A stretch of DNA of 64,000 nucleotides from JAGVJT01 sp964513205 (GCA_964513205.1 CAZELP010000001.1:62001-126000), one strand, 5' to 3'; shown: positions 24,288 to 34,199, counted from the stretch's first letter. Numbers and translations: made by a program. Notes: a model not told the origin generated them from the letters alone.

Positions 24288-26404
24288 GTTATCCTGTTTT
24301 TATCAGTTGCCCCAAAGGGTTGGAAGAGCTGCTTTCAAATGAATTAAAAAATCTTGGCATTCAACCTGATAAAGTGAGTCCACAGGGGGTATATACAACG
24401 ATATCTCTTGAAAATTTATATCGTGTTGCATTGTGGTCAAGATTGGCTGGTCGTATTCAATGCATTTTATTTGAAGAAAAAATCAGAACACCAGACGATT
24501 TATATCGTGTTTGTCGAAGTTTTTCTTGGGATGATTTATTTTCACCAGAAAAAACGCTTGCGGTTGTCTTTCATGGCGAATCTTCTGAGTTTCGGAACAC
24601 ATTATTTGGTGCTCAAGTAGTAAAAGATGCAATTGTTGATTTTTTTAAAGAAAAAAACAACACCAGACCAGGCGTAGACAAGCATCGTCCTGATATTTTA
24701 ATTCATGCACATTTAAAAAATGATATCATCACGGTAAGTTTTGATTTTGTCGGATACAGCTTGCATCAGCGAGGTTATCGCCAAGATGCAGGGCCTGCGC
24801 CACTAAAAGAGCATATTGCTGCTGCCATGTTAATTCGTTCTGATTGGCCTAAACGCATGCAAGAAGGATGTGCTCTACAAGATTTTTGTTGTGGTTCGGG
24901 TACGTTGGTGATTGAAGCGGCAATGATGGCTGCAAAAATTGCTCCCGGATTATTAAGAAAAGAAAAGGCCTTTGTACATTGTAAATTTCATGACCCATTG
25001 CTTTGGGAAAAAGTTTATACAGAAGCCCAAGCGGCACAAATAAAACCGAACGTTCTTTTCAAGGGAAGCGATAAAGATTATCGTGCCATTTCCGATGCAA
25101 AGGAAAATGCAATACGAGCCGGTGTTTCCGAGTGGATTTCTTGGGAAAACATTGCTTTTAAAGAGGCAAAACCGATACATGAGAAGGGCTTGATGATCAC
25201 CAATCCTCCTTACGGAGTCCGTTTGGGAGAGGTAGAGTCCCTAGAACCGCTTTATAAAGAATTAGGACGAACCCTTCATCATGCCTTTAGGGGATGGCAT
25301 GCGGCAATCTTAACGCCTTATGTTGAGCTTGCTAAAGCGGTAGGATTGCGAAGAGAGAAGCAGTATACCCTTTTTAACGGTCCGCTTGCGTGTCAGTTGT
25401 ATCGTTTTGAGTTGAGCGAAGATAACGTTTTTCTTGAGAGTAAACGCCCGATTGCGCGTTCAGAAGGCGCTTTAATGTTTGCAAATCGATTAAAGAAGAA
25501 TGCTCAGCATTTGCAAAAATGGTCTAAGCGACACAACATAGAGTGTTATCGATTGTATGATGCCGATTTACCCGAATATGCCTTTGCTGTTGATCGGTAT
25601 CAGGATTATGTTGTGCTTCAAGAGTATGCTCCACCGGCGTCTGTTGATCCTAAAAAGGCTCAGCGTAGACGTTCAGAAGTACAGGAGCTAATTCCAGAAA
25701 TTTTGGGTATTTCGGAGAAGAATCTAGTTGTCAAAACGAGACAACAGCAGAAAGGTCGAGTTCAGTACGAAAAACTAAATGATATTCGCGATCGGGTGAT
25801 TGTAAGAGAAGCCGATGCCAGTTTTTATGTCAATTTATGGGATTATTTAGATACGGGTTTATTTTTAGATCATCGACCTTTGCGGGTGCATTTTGGAAAA
25901 ACACTCAAGCCCGGGATGCGATTTTTGAACTGTTTTTCTTACACAGCAACAGCCAGTGTGCATGCCGCTCTTGCTGGTGCAATGACGGTAAGTGTCGATT
26001 TATCAAAGACCTATCTTGCTTGGGCTGTTGATAACTTTAAATTGAATCATCTTGATATTTCGAGACACCAATTTGTTCATTACGATTGTTTGAGCTGGCT
26101 TCAGTTAACTCAAGACAAATTTGATGTGATTTTTTTAGATCCTCCAAGCTTTTCAAATTCTAAGCGTATGACGGATACATTTGATGTACAACGAGATCAT
26201 GAGCAATTGATAGATGCTTGTCGTAAGCTTTTAACACCCGGTGGCATTCTTTATTTTTCTACCAATCTGAAAACTTTTAAATTGTGCGAGGCACTTTCTC
26301 GTGATCCTGGTGTGCAAGACATTAGTTTGCTGACCATTGATGTTGACTTTAAACGTCATGCGAATATTCATCGTTGCTACAAAATAACGGGCTATTTGTC
26401 TTAA
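24284..26404 (+). CDS. rlmL: 23S rRNA methyltransferase RlmKL
   Basis: A 706-residue fusion enzyme that makes m2G2445 and m7G2069 in 23S rRNA. A THUMP domain covers about residues 45-155. The first methyltransferase has the SAM motif DFCCGSGTLVIEAA and the catalytic TNPPYGVRLGE. The C-terminal RlmK half has FLNCFSYTATASVHAALAG and LDPPSFSNSKR. Both halves keep their catalytic NPPY/DPPS motifs. Its start overlaps the darP stop by four bases. Confidence 0.96.
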   Translation: MSYPVFISCPKGLEELLSNELKNLGIQPDKVSPQGVYTTISLENLYRVALWSRLAGRIQCILFEEKIRTPDDLYRVCRSFSWDDLFSPEKTLAVVFHGESSEFRNTLFGAQVVKDAIVDFFKEKNNTRPGVDKHRPDILIHAHLKNDIITVSFDFVGYSLHQRGYRQDAGPAPLKEHIAAAMLIRSDWPKRMQEGCALQDFCCGSGTLVIEAAMMAAKIAPGLLRKEKAFVHCKFHDPLLWEKVYTEAQAAQIKPNVLFKGSDKDYRAISDAKENAIRAGVSEWISWENIAFKEAKPIHEKGLMITNPPYGVRLGEVESLEPLYKELGRTLHHAFRGWHAAILTPYVELAKAVGLRREKQYTLFNGPLACQLYRFELSEDNVFLESKRPIARSEGALMFANRLKKNAQHLQKWSKRHNIECYRLYDADLPEYAFAVDRYQDYVVLQEYAPPASVDPKKAQRRRSEVQELIPEILGISEKNLVVKTRQQQKGRVQYEKLNDIRDRVIVREADASFYVNLWDYLDTGLFLDHRPLRVHFGKTLKPGMRFLNCFSYTATASVHAALAGAMTVSVDLSKTYLAWAVDNFKLNHLDISRHQFVHYDCLSWLQLTQDKFDVIFLDPPSFSNSKRMTDTFDVQRDHEQLIDACRKLLTPGGILYFSTNLKTFKLCEALSRDPGVQDISLLTIDVDFKRHANIHRCYKITGYLS

Positions 26405-26449
26405 CTATTGTCAAACGTTGATTGCACAAACATTTTCCTTGGGGCAGAG

Positions 26450-27001
26450 TTACATTTTGGGTTTATTGTCATTTTGATTTTCATTTTTTTCTTCTATGAT
26501 TTTGTTGACTACGTTTTTAAAGGCTGACAAGGATTTCTTGAAAAAAAGACTGATTTCTGACGATGGGACAAAAGAGTTGTGCGTTTCTTTTTTAGGACGT
26601 TCACGGTCTGGGAAACTAAAATCCATGACTTCTTTGTACGTGATTCCTTGTATCGATGCTTTTTTAGACTCAAACCATGCACCGAACTTCGGTTCAACTT
26701 CATGAAGCAAAATGTCATTCAGCTTGTTGATGACCAAATCTCTTGTCTCTTTTGAGCAATTTTTCTCAAGTTGCTCATCAAGATGGTGATAGGCGTTAAA
26801 AATAGCAGACCACGCGGCATCTGCTTTATGATGTTCTACGCCGCCTTCCTTTGATTTTACTTTTTCAGCCCAAGCCGTCACTTCTCTAAAGTAGTCGATA
26901 CATTCCTGAGCTGTTTTTTCTGGTTTTTCATAGAAAACAGACTGCTTTGGATAGTTCGGAAGCGGAATGGATACACTCGGTTTTTTTGAGAATATAGCCA
27001 T
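26450..27001 (-). CDS. Unknown protein, 183 aa
   Basis: I do not recognise this protein. From ATG 27001 (GGA nine bases upstream) it has 183 residues, no signal peptide and no membrane segment. The body looks helical (ECIDYFREVTAWAEKV, AIFNAYHHLDEQLEKN). It ends in a Glu/Asn/Lys-rich stretch, IIEEKNENQNDNKPKM. An acidic, Glu-rich C-terminal region is typical of many Dot/Icm substrates, so it is an effector candidate by inference. It is divergent from the orphan at 27162, with 160 bases between the starts. Confidence 0.6.
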   Translation of the reverse strand: MAIFSKKPSVSIPLPNYPKQSVFYEKPEKTAQECIDYFREVTAWAEKVKSKEGGVEHHKADAAWSAIFNAYHHLDEQLEKNCSKETRDLVINKLNDILLHEVEPKFGAWFESKKASIQGITYKEVMDFSFPDRERPKKETHNSFVPSSEISLFFKKSLSAFKNVVNKIIEEKNENQNDNKPKM

Positions 27002-27161
27002 AATTTTGATATTCCAATATGTTTTTATATTGTAATTATAGACCATAATATGAATTTATTGTTTTTAATCACGCACTCTCGTTGAGTGTTTTATTTGAGG
27101 TTGGTGTATAATAAAAGCACGAATGTGCCAAATGAAGCATCATAATACATGGAGATAGGTC

Positions 27162-28034
27162 ATGGTCTGGAAAGCGATAAACACTGCGCCTGGTTGGCAA
27201 GAGTGGGAAAATGATTCTAAAAAACCCATCGCGGGGTTAAGAATTTTTTCTAATATTGCATTTGAAGTGAAATTTGAGACGAAAGAAGAAGGTCGCGCAT
27301 TTTTAAAATTATTTAAAGGCACTGGTATCCCAGTTCACTTTCGAGACAATACTGGATCATTAGATCACACCGTTGTAATAGAACAAAAAACGCCTTATCT
27401 TAACGACTTCTTCCGAAGATTACTTCAGTTTGACCCAAGTATACAGAGCGTTCTGCCTGTCATTTTGAAACAACTTAATCTAAGTCAAACATTGGGGCTT
27501 AATTTAAGTGAAATCAGCCAATTACCTAAAAAAGAAGCCATTTCTTTGGTCATAGAGGCACAGTCACATGGCGCATACGATCTCATTTGGGAATTATTTA
27601 AACGGTATGATGATGACTTTATTCCACAAGAAGGACCAAATGGTGAAGTTATACCCGCTCAAAATAAAGCTGAAATTACGTTAAAAGACTTATATGAGCT
27701 CGCAAATTCAATTGTGCCAAATAATCCTCATTATCAAGAAGCACAACTTGAATGTGTTCATTTACTCATGCGTGTTGACATACCTGATAACGCTGATGAA
27801 GATCAGTTATACGCGGACTTAGAACTTAAATTCAAACACGCTGTCTTGGGAAATGATCCTACATTAACTGATCAACTTTTTGCCCAATTATGTGGCTTAA
27901 GGTTTGGTGATCCTCACACTCAGAATATCAAACCCAATGTTGAAACATTGTGTTTACTTGCAAAAGTCATTCGTGAAATCAATCATAAACCGGAAAATAC
28001 AGTTATCACTTCTCCCAGATTTTTTAAATCTTGA
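27162..28034 (+). CDS. Unknown protein, 290 aa
   Basis: A 290-residue soluble protein that I cannot assign. It begins MVWKAINTAPGWQEW, with GGAGAT upstream. A first part of about 75 residues looks alpha/beta; the rest looks helical, with repeated Leu-rich segments (NLSQTLGLNLSEISQLP, LKDLYELANSIV, ADLELKFKHAVLG). It has no signal peptide, membrane segment or catalytic motif that I can see. It has its own promoter region, shared divergently with the orphan gene upstream. It could be a secreted effector; nothing in the sequence proves this. Confidence 0.6.
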   Translation: MVWKAINTAPGWQEWENDSKKPIAGLRIFSNIAFEVKFETKEEGRAFLKLFKGTGIPVHFRDNTGSLDHTVVIEQKTPYLNDFFRRLLQFDPSIQSVLPVILKQLNLSQTLGLNLSEISQLPKKEAISLVIEAQSHGAYDLIWELFKRYDDDFIPQEGPNGEVIPAQNKAEITLKDLYELANSIVPNNPHYQEAQLECVHLLMRVDIPDNADEDQLYADLELKFKHAVLGNDPTLTDQLFAQLCGLRFGDPHTQNIKPNVETLCLLAKVIREINHKPENTVITSPRFFKS

Positions 28035-28078
28035 AAGATTTTTCAGACTGGTTTATCTGTCAAAACCCCTATATGAGA

Positions 28079-28687
28079 TTAAAAAGAATATTTTGCAAAA
28101 CAAAAGAGTACGTTACCAGCGCCTGCTGCTCCAGGGATATAAGTGGCGAAGAGCGACAGTCGTAGTATGCTGAAAGATGCCAAAGGTAAAACTCCAGGAA
28201 AAGGACGACCTTTAAAAATATCTGGTCTTGCGGTAATGAAAACCGTATACCCTAAGCCTCCTCGAACGTGTTTTGAAAAATGTGCTGTTTTGATAAACGC
28301 ATAACCGCCCAACGGTTCTACATTTTTGTGCGAGTCTAAAAAAGCCATCATGTACCAAGCATTCCAATCGCGGTCTGGATCAACATATCCTTTGCCTAAT
28401 CCACCGCCAAAAGCTGCTTCATTATAGCTTTTTACTCTTTCTTCTGAGTAAGTGTATCGATTATGCCAAGCGTATCCGGTCAAATAGAGTTCAGGTTGTC
28501 CTTTGGTCCAGGTGTCTCTCAGTGTGATACAAGCTGATTGAAACCATTTTGGCCATTTAAGGCAAGCATCATCTATATTTTCAGCAAAAACAGAAGCGCA
28601 GGATAAGCAAAAAAGAACCCATATCTTTAAGCGTATCAGTCGATTAAATTTTGTAACTGATGGTTGTAAGTATTTTAGAGGTTGCAT
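28079..28687 (-). CDS. pagP: Lipid A palmitoyltransferase PagP
   Basis: A 202-residue outer-membrane acyltransferase that moves a palmitate from phospholipid to lipid A. The Legionella homolog (Rcp) aids resistance to cationic peptides. The first strand has YLTGYAWHNRYTY with the catalytic His, YNEAAFGGGLG follows, and MAFLDSHK contains the Asp-Ser pair. The ending matches the barrel family (YIPGAAGAGNVLFCFAKYSF). The start ATG 28687 lies 44 bases inside coq7 and precedes the hydrophobic signal segment by about 16 residues. A CTG near residue 17 would give a cleaner signal peptide. Confidence 0.88.
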   Translation of the reverse strand: MQPLKYLQPSVTKFNRLIRLKIWVLFCLSCASVFAENIDDACLKWPKWFQSACITLRDTWTKGQPELYLTGYAWHNRYTYSEERVKSYNEAAFGGGLGKGYVDPDRDWNAWYMMAFLDSHKNVEPLGGYAFIKTAHFSKHVRGGLGYTVFITARPDIFKGRPFPGVLPLASFSILRLSLFATYIPGAAGAGNVLFCFAKYSF

Positions 28688-29288
28688 ACATGAGTCGTTT
28701 AATCAAAAAAGGGAGTGGTTTTCCACCCGCGGCGATTGCTGCATTTGCATGAGCTGTTTCATCTTCCTGCATTTGCTCTAAGATGGCTTTTGTTTTCTGG
28801 TCATTTGCCGGAAGCTCTGTCAAATGTCGCTTCAAGTGAGCGGTTACTTGGCGTTCTGTTTCTGCAACGAAACCTAAACTCAACGCATCGTCAATTAGAC
28901 CGGCACATGCGCCTATCAGAAAAGAACCCACATACCAAAAAGGGTTGAGTACACTAGGATGGCTATTGAGTTCTTGAAGCCGTTGTTCGCACCAAGCCAG
29001 GTGATCAATCTCTTCCATCGCGGCATTTAGCATTTGTGAACGTACATGCTCAAGTTTTGCGGTTAATGCCTGTCCTTGATAAAGAGCCTGCGCGCAAACT
29101 TCTCCTGCATGATTGACGCGCATCAAGCCCGCCACATGTTTTTTCTCTGATGGGCTTAGTGTGCTTTCAGAAATTAAATCTGCAGGATTACGTCTTTGAT
29201 GAGGTCTTTTTTCTGGATGCAAGAGGATCCGCAAAAATCCATCTGCATGTTGAATAAATTGATCTGCTAAATTGAATTGTCGTAACAT
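28644..29288 (-). CDS. coq7: Demethoxyubiquinone hydroxylase Coq7
   Basis: A 214-residue di-iron monooxygenase for the penultimate ring hydroxylation in ubiquinone synthesis, used instead of UbiF in many Legionellales and Pseudomonas. The iron ligands are visible as Glu in HAGEVCAQALY, EEIDHLAWCEQRL (ExxH) and EDETAHANAA (ExxH). Two duplicated helical hairpins give the ferritin-like fold. Two other ubiquinone genes lie just beyond on either strand. Confidence 0.94.
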   Translation of the reverse strand: MLRQFNLADQFIQHADGFLRILLHPEKRPHQRRNPADLISESTLSPSEKKHVAGLMRVNHAGEVCAQALYQGQALTAKLEHVRSQMLNAAMEEIDHLAWCEQRLQELNSHPSVLNPFWYVGSFLIGACAGLIDDALSLGFVAETERQVTAHLKRHLTELPANDQKTKAILEQMQEDETAHANAAIAAGGKPLPFLIKRLMYATSKILTTISYKI

Positions 29289-29377
29289 GAAGAAGACCAG
29301 CCTAAAAAAAGGAATAGATTAACAATTTTGAGGTATCTGGTATAGTGTATCAACTATCTTTTAAGGTCAGACTCTAG

Positions 29378-30682
29378 ATGAATAACCATGCTCGTCGTCA
29401 ACAACTAGCCAAATTGTTGCCTCCTGATGCGATTGCGATTATCCCTGGTGCTTCAGAAGTGATTCGAAATGGTGATGCACACTATCGATTTTGCCAAGAC
29501 AGTGATTTTTATTATCTGACGGGTTATGAAGAACCTAATGCGTTGCTTGTGGTGACCTCAGGTCAATCATCTGAAAGTATTTTATTCAATCGCCCTCGTT
29601 GTGTAAGTGAGGAAATTTGGACCGGTAGGCGTTTAGGGCAAGAAGATGCAAGTTCTATTCTTGGGGTTGATAAAGCCTATCCCATTGACAGCTTTTCAAC
29701 ACACTTACCTGAGCTTTTGCTTGAAAAAAATGTAATTTATTTTCCATTTGGTCGATTTCCTTGTTATGAAAAAATGGTTTTAGATGCGTGGACAAAAGCG
29801 AAAGGGAAAATTAGGCAAGGTAAAAAAGCGCCTGAATCTTTGTGCGATATTGCTCCTTTAATGGGGGAGATGCGAGTTTTTAAAGACGAAAAAGAACTCA
29901 TTTGTATGAGGGAGGCCGCGAAAATTTCAGTTGGAGCTCACCTACGTATGATGCGAATGTGTTCTTCTTTGAACATGGAGTATGAGCTAGAAGCGGAGTT
30001 TTTATATGAAGTCATGCGAAATGGATGTCGAGGTTTAGCGTATGATTCGATTGTCGCTTCGGGTGAAAATGCTTGCATATTACATTATACCGATAACAAT
30101 AAACCGCTTTTGAAAAAGTCATTGGTTCTTATCGATGCCGGTGGAGAGTATCAACATTATGCTGCTGATATCACAAGAACCATTCCTGCTGGTGGGCGCT
30201 ATAGTTCTGAGCAGAAAGATATCTATGAGTTGGTTTTGTCTGCTCAGAAAGCTGGGATTGAAGCAGTTAAACCAGGAGCTCGGTGGGACTCGATTCAGCA
30301 AGCAATTGTTCGTGTTTTAACTCAAGGTTTAATCGATTTAAAAATCCTTCAGGGTCATTTAGATGTTTTGCTTGAACAGCAAGCTTATAAGCCTTTCTAT
30401 ATGCATTCTTCTGGGCATTGGCTGGGATTGGATGTACATGATGTGGGTGCTTACAAAATAGAAGATGCGTGGCGCTCATTAAGTCCGGGTATGGTCTTGA
30501 CCGTTGAGCCTGGGCTTTATTTGTCACCCCATATTGTTCCTGATTCTTCGCCTTGGTGTGGAATAGGTGTTCGGATTGAAGATGATATTTTAGTGACGCC
30601 GCATGGACATGAAAATTTGACAGCGGCACTTCCAAGAGAGGTCAGTCAAATAGAGAGCGTGATGAACGATGGAAGAAGTTGA
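29378..30682 (+). CDS. pepP: Xaa-Pro aminopeptidase
   Basis: A 434-residue metallo-aminopeptidase (M24B) that removes N-terminal residues ahead of proline. The dimetal ligands are seen in LIDAGGEYQHYAADITRT (two Asp), HSSGHWLGLDVHD (His), LTVEPGLY (Glu) and GVRIEDDILV (Glu). The N-terminal domain is typical, with FCQDSDFYYLTGY. It overlaps ubiH by 14 bases; the pepP-ubiH pairing is conserved in gammaproteobacteria. Confidence 0.95.
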   Translation: MNNHARRQQLAKLLPPDAIAIIPGASEVIRNGDAHYRFCQDSDFYYLTGYEEPNALLVVTSGQSSESILFNRPRCVSEEIWTGRRLGQEDASSILGVDKAYPIDSFSTHLPELLLEKNVIYFPFGRFPCYEKMVLDAWTKAKGKIRQGKKAPESLCDIAPLMGEMRVFKDEKELICMREAAKISVGAHLRMMRMCSSLNMEYELEAEFLYEVMRNGCRGLAYDSIVASGENACILHYTDNNKPLLKKSLVLIDAGGEYQHYAADITRTIPAGGRYSSEQKDIYELVLSAQKAGIEAVKPGARWDSIQQAIVRVLTQGLIDLKILQGHLDVLLEQQAYKPFYMHSSGHWLGLDVHDVGAYKIEDAWRSLSPGMVLTVEPGLYLSPHIVPDSSPWCGIGVRIEDDILVTPHGHENLTAALPREVSQIESVMNDGRS

Positions 30683-31829
30683 TATTTTAGTCGTTGGAGG
30701 GGGCGTTGTTGGGCGAATTTTGATGAAAGCTCTTGCTCCTTCTTTTCGTGTTTTATTGATAGATGACAAACCCATCTCGGCAGAGCAACAGCCTTTCGAT
30801 GCCAGAAGCATTGCGTTGTCTCAATCCAGCATTCAAATTTTAAAACAGCTTGAGGTATGGTCTGCGCTGCAAGAAACACCCATCCAATCGATTCATATTT
30901 CAGAGCAAGGTCAATTTGGACATGCTTGTTTATCTCGAGAAAATGAGGCATTGGGGGCAGTAGTTGAAATGTCTTGTTTAATTCAAAATTGCTTGGTTAA
31001 TCCTTGCCAATTGATTGCACCTGCTCGAGTGGTTGCTTATGACATTGAAACGCAAGTGGCGACAGTTAAAACAGCAAATGAAACACGCCTCATTCGAGCC
31101 AATATAGTGGTTGGCGCTGACGGCTCTGATTCTACGCTGCGGTCTTCTTGTGAGTTGCCTTTGATTGAAAAAGATTATCATCAATACGCTCTAGTGGCGA
31201 ATGTTGGACTCTTAAGATCGCACCACAATTGGGCCTATGAGCGTTTCACAAAAAATGGTCCGTTGGCTATGCTACCGATGAGTGATAATCGTTCGGCTTT
31301 AATTTGGGTTAATCATCCTTCTCGTACAGAAAGTTTGAATCAACTTTCAGATGCTTTATTTTTGAAGACACTGCAAACGAGCTTTGGTTATCGATTGGGC
31401 CGATTTGTGAAGATAGGGCGACGCAGTATTTTTCCATTGATTCAGAAAGTGATGCCAGAGAAAGTCAAAAAAAATGTCGTCTTCATTGGAAATGCAGCAC
31501 ACACATTACACCCGATTGCGGGACAAGGATTAAACTTAGGTCTACGTGATGCGGTTATGCTGGCTCAATGTGTGCATGAAAAAGGCGCTAATCAGCAAGC
31601 GCTCATTGATTATCAACACCTTCGAAGCGAAGATGAGCGCGTCATTACATGGTCAACTGATGCACTGATCCGTTTATTTGGATCGCAATTTCCAGGTCTT
31701 TCTATGGCGCGTGGTTTAGGGTTACTGACTTTGGATAACAGCGATTTTTTAAAAAAAATCGTGTCACGTTATGCCAGTGGTTACGGCGGTGTTATTCCTG
31801 ATCTGGTTTGTGGAATAAAGTCTTCTTAG
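30669..31829 (+). CDS. ubiH: UbiH-type ubiquinone biosynthesis hydroxylase
   Basis: A 386-residue FAD monooxygenase. The FAD-binding GGGVVG motif is near residue 10, the middle motif is VGADGSDSTLR, and the second FAD motif is FIGNAAHTLHPIAGQGLNLGLRD. These define the UbiH/UbiF/UbiI group, and coupling to pepP supports UbiH. Its 3' end overlaps by four bases with a second monooxygenase gene on the opposite strand. Confidence 0.88.
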   Translation: MEEVDILVVGGGVVGRILMKALAPSFRVLLIDDKPISAEQQPFDARSIALSQSSIQILKQLEVWSALQETPIQSIHISEQGQFGHACLSRENEALGAVVEMSCLIQNCLVNPCQLIAPARVVAYDIETQVATVKTANETRLIRANIVVGADGSDSTLRSSCELPLIEKDYHQYALVANVGLLRSHHNWAYERFTKNGPLAMLPMSDNRSALIWVNHPSRTESLNQLSDALFLKTLQTSFGYRLGRFVKIGRRSIFPLIQKVMPEKVKKNVVFIGNAAHTLHPIAGQGLNLGLRDAVMLAQCVHEKGANQQALIDYQHLRSEDERVITWSTDALIRLFGSQFPGLSMARGLGLLTLDNSDFLKKIVSRYASGYGGVIPDLVCGIKSS

Positions 31830-32986
31830 TTGACATCGATTTTTTTTGCGCCACATGCATAATCGATGATAAGACGCTTGAGAGGAGAGGCTTGATTGAG
31901 AAAACGCATACCTAAACCTCTGACCCATTCAAATGGTGTAAAAGAAGAAGAAAAGGTTTGTTTGATGATTTCCATCAAACCAATCACACACCAGGCTTCG
32001 GTTTTTCGTTCTCTTTGATACGCTCCCATAATGGCTTCTGGAGGCTTATCTTTTGTTAAATTGAGCCACGTGCTGAGGTCTTTTAAACCCAAATTAAGTC
32101 CCAATCCTGCAAGAGGATGGATGGTATGAGCAGCGTCACCCATCAGCACCCAGCGTTTGCCGTGATATTGTTCCGTATGACGCATGTGCAAATCGAATTG
32201 TTGTCGGTGAGTGACCAGTTTGCATTTTCCCAGTCGGTGTTCAAAAGTTTCACCCAGAGTGATTTCAAAGTTCTCGATAGACATTTTTTCTAGATGATCA
32301 GCGTACTCATGAGAAGTTGACCAGACAATTGAGCATAGATCAGGCTCTGAAAGCGGTAAGAAAGCAAGAGGGCCTTCTTTTGTAAACACTTGATATGCTG
32401 TTTTTTGGTGATGCTCTTCTGTTTGGATGGTCGCCACAGTGGCTCGATGATGATATGGCCATTGTGTCATGGGGATTTTGAGCTGTGAGCGTAGTGTGGA
32501 GGTCGCACCATCGGTGATAAAAACAAATTTTCCTTTTAAAAGATACTCTTTTTCCATTTCGTCATATGCTTTTAGAATGACATGATCCGCATGTTCTTCT
32601 ATCGTTTCTGCACGAAGAGCGGGTAAGTTGGTTTGGCCATATTGTTCATAAAGTGCTTCTTTTAAAGCGGATTCTTGCACCATGAAACCGAGTTCAGATG
32701 TTCCGATTTCTCGACAATCAAAATCCAAGTGAGCTTTCGACGTCTGATCCCAAATATACATTTTTTCATAGCCGGGGTGTTTAGACAGGATGGGCCATAT
32801 TCCCAAAGATAGGAAAAGAGACTGAGACGCGTGATTAATGGCATACACTCGTGAGAGTGTGTTCTGATGGATTTTGAGAGGGTGTTTATCTACAACAGCG
32901 ACGGTGTATCCTCTTTGTCGCATGGCTATTGCGGCTGTTAAGCCAACAATCCCTCCTCCTACGATTAAATAGTCAACAGTAATCAC
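31826..32986 (-). CDS. Second UbiH/UbiI-family FAD monooxygenase
   Basis: A 386-residue protein of the same family, with VGGGIVGLTAA near the N-terminus, ITDGATSTLRSQL in the middle and MGDAAHTIHPLAGLGLNLGLKD for FAD binding. It is probably a ubiquinone ring hydroxylase (UbiI-like or UbiF-like). Because coq7 is present, UbiI is the better guess. GTG 32986 overlaps the pncC stop as GTGA; a TTG 12 bases earlier is also in frame. It is the last gene of a three-gene coupled unit. Confidence 0.85.
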   Translation of the reverse strand: MITVDYLIVGGGIVGLTAAIAMRQRGYTVAVVDKHPLKIHQNTLSRVYAINHASQSLFLSLGIWPILSKHPGYEKMYIWDQTSKAHLDFDCREIGTSELGFMVQESALKEALYEQYGQTNLPALRAETIEEHADHVILKAYDEMEKEYLLKGKFVFITDGATSTLRSQLKIPMTQWPYHHRATVATIQTEEHHQKTAYQVFTKEGPLAFLPLSEPDLCSIVWSTSHEYADHLEKMSIENFEITLGETFEHRLGKCKLVTHRQQFDLHMRHTEQYHGKRWVLMGDAAHTIHPLAGLGLNLGLKDLSTWLNLTKDKPPEAIMGAYQRERKTEAWCVIGLMEIIKQTFSSSFTPFEWVRGLGMRFLNQASPLKRLIIDYACGAKKIDVN

Positions 32987-33483
32987 GATGATGCGCAACG
33001 GTTAATTAAGTCATGCAACGCTGAAAAAACAGCTTGTTTGCGGATAGTTTGTCGATTTCCGGCAAATAGATAATGCTTTGCCTCAGTTTTTTGGTTTTCT
33101 GATGCACAGGCAATCCAAACGGTACCAATCGGTTTTTCTCTACTTCCACCGGTTGGACCTGCAATTCCCGTAATGGCAACGCTGATATTGGCGTTACTCA
33201 CAAGCAAGGCTCCATTGGCCATGGCGATGGCAGATTCTTCGCTAACAGCACCATAAGTCAGAAGTGTTGCACGGGGAACATTGAGCATGAGTTCCTTCGC
33301 ATGATTAGAGTACGTCACGAAACCTCTATCAAACCAAACCGAGCTTCCCGGAATATCGGTGATGGCGGCACAAAGATTTCCTCCTGTGCATGATTCTGCC
33401 ACAACCAAAGACCAGGAGCGTGTTTTGAGTTGTTGTCCTAGCGCTTCAGATAGAGCATGTATTGAAGACAGTGGTTGTTTCAT
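32983..33483 (-). CDS. pncC: Nicotinamide-nucleotide amidase (CinA C-terminal type)
   Basis: A 166-residue stand-alone CinA C-domain that deamidates nicotinamide mononucleotide for NAD recycling. The catalytic region is VVAESCTGGNLCAAITDIPGS, and AITGIAGPTGGSREKPIGTVW is the second signature. ATG 33483 overlaps the stop of the hydrolase gene as ATGA; upstream in-frame starts would overlap that gene further. Confidence 0.93.
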   Translation of the reverse strand: MKQPLSSIHALSEALGQQLKTRSWSLVVAESCTGGNLCAAITDIPGSSVWFDRGFVTYSNHAKELMLNVPRATLLTYGAVSEESAIAMANGALLVSNANISVAITGIAGPTGGSREKPIGTVWIACASENQKTEAKHYLFAGNRQTIRKQAVFSALHDLINRCASS

Positions 33484-34199
33484 GATGTTTGAAAAACCTC
33501 CGTTAGGAAATTGAGGAAGACTTGCCAAGCACGATTGGCGGTTTGTGGTTGGTAGATGGTTCCAAGCGACACATCATGAGCTTCAGGTACCATAAATGCA
33601 TGTTGTGTTTGGCCGTATGTATGGAGTTGCCAGTTTGCTTTGGCTTTTGTCATCTCTTGACAAAAAGCGTCAACATCATCGGGGCGAACCATCGGATCAT
33701 CATAACCGTGCAATACCAAAATGTTGCTGTTAATAATGGAAGATGTGGTTGTTTCGGGTGCGTTTAAAAGACCATGAAAACTCACCGCACCTTGAATTTT
33801 AGTACCTGTTCTCGCTAGATCTAGAGCACAAAGACCACCAAAACAAAAACCAGCAATCACAATGTGATCGGGATCTACCATGGGTAATCCTTTAACGGCC
33901 TCCAAGCTTGCTTGCATACGCTCTTGTAAAAAGCGTCGATTGGCAATAAAAGGGCTCATCAGTGCCTGTTTTTCTTCTTTGGTTGTACCTGTCTTGCCTT
34001 CACCGTATATATCGAGCGCAAAACCAACATATCCAAGATGAGCAAGTTCATCGGCCTTTTGTCGTGCAAAGGCGTTTTGTCCAGTCCAGTCATGCGCAAT
34101 CAGTACCGTCGGGCGTCTTTCACTCGTTGCGTTGTGATAAGCAAGGTATCCATGTAGTTGTTGTTCGTTATGATGATAAATGTACGGTCCGCTGTGCAT
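33480..34199 (-). CDS. Dienelactone hydrolase family protein
   Basis: A 239-residue alpha/beta hydrolase. The catalytic triad of the dienelactone hydrolase group is visible: Cys in AGFCFGG, Asp in HGYDDPM, and His in TQHAFMVP. The substrate is unknown; the family name comes from chloroaromatic degradation, which is not implied here. It is the first gene of an overlapping series with pncC and a ubiquinone-type monooxygenase. Confidence 0.88.
   Translation of the reverse strand: MHSGPYIYHHNEQQLHGYLAYHNATSERRPTVLIAHDWTGQNAFARQKADELAHLGYVGFALDIYGEGKTGTTKEEKQALMSPFIANRRFLQERMQASLEAVKGLPMVDPDHIVIAGFCFGGLCALDLARTGTKIQGAVSFHGLLNAPETTTSSIINSNILVLHGYDDPMVRPDDVDAFCQEMTKAKANWQLHTYGQTQHAFMVPEAHDVSLGTIYQPQTANRAWQVFLNFLTEVFQTS

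Noticed and set aside
30267..30635. 122-codon open frame antisense to pepP.
   Set aside because: It overlaps the conserved catalytic part of pepP and has no ribosome site or family resemblance.
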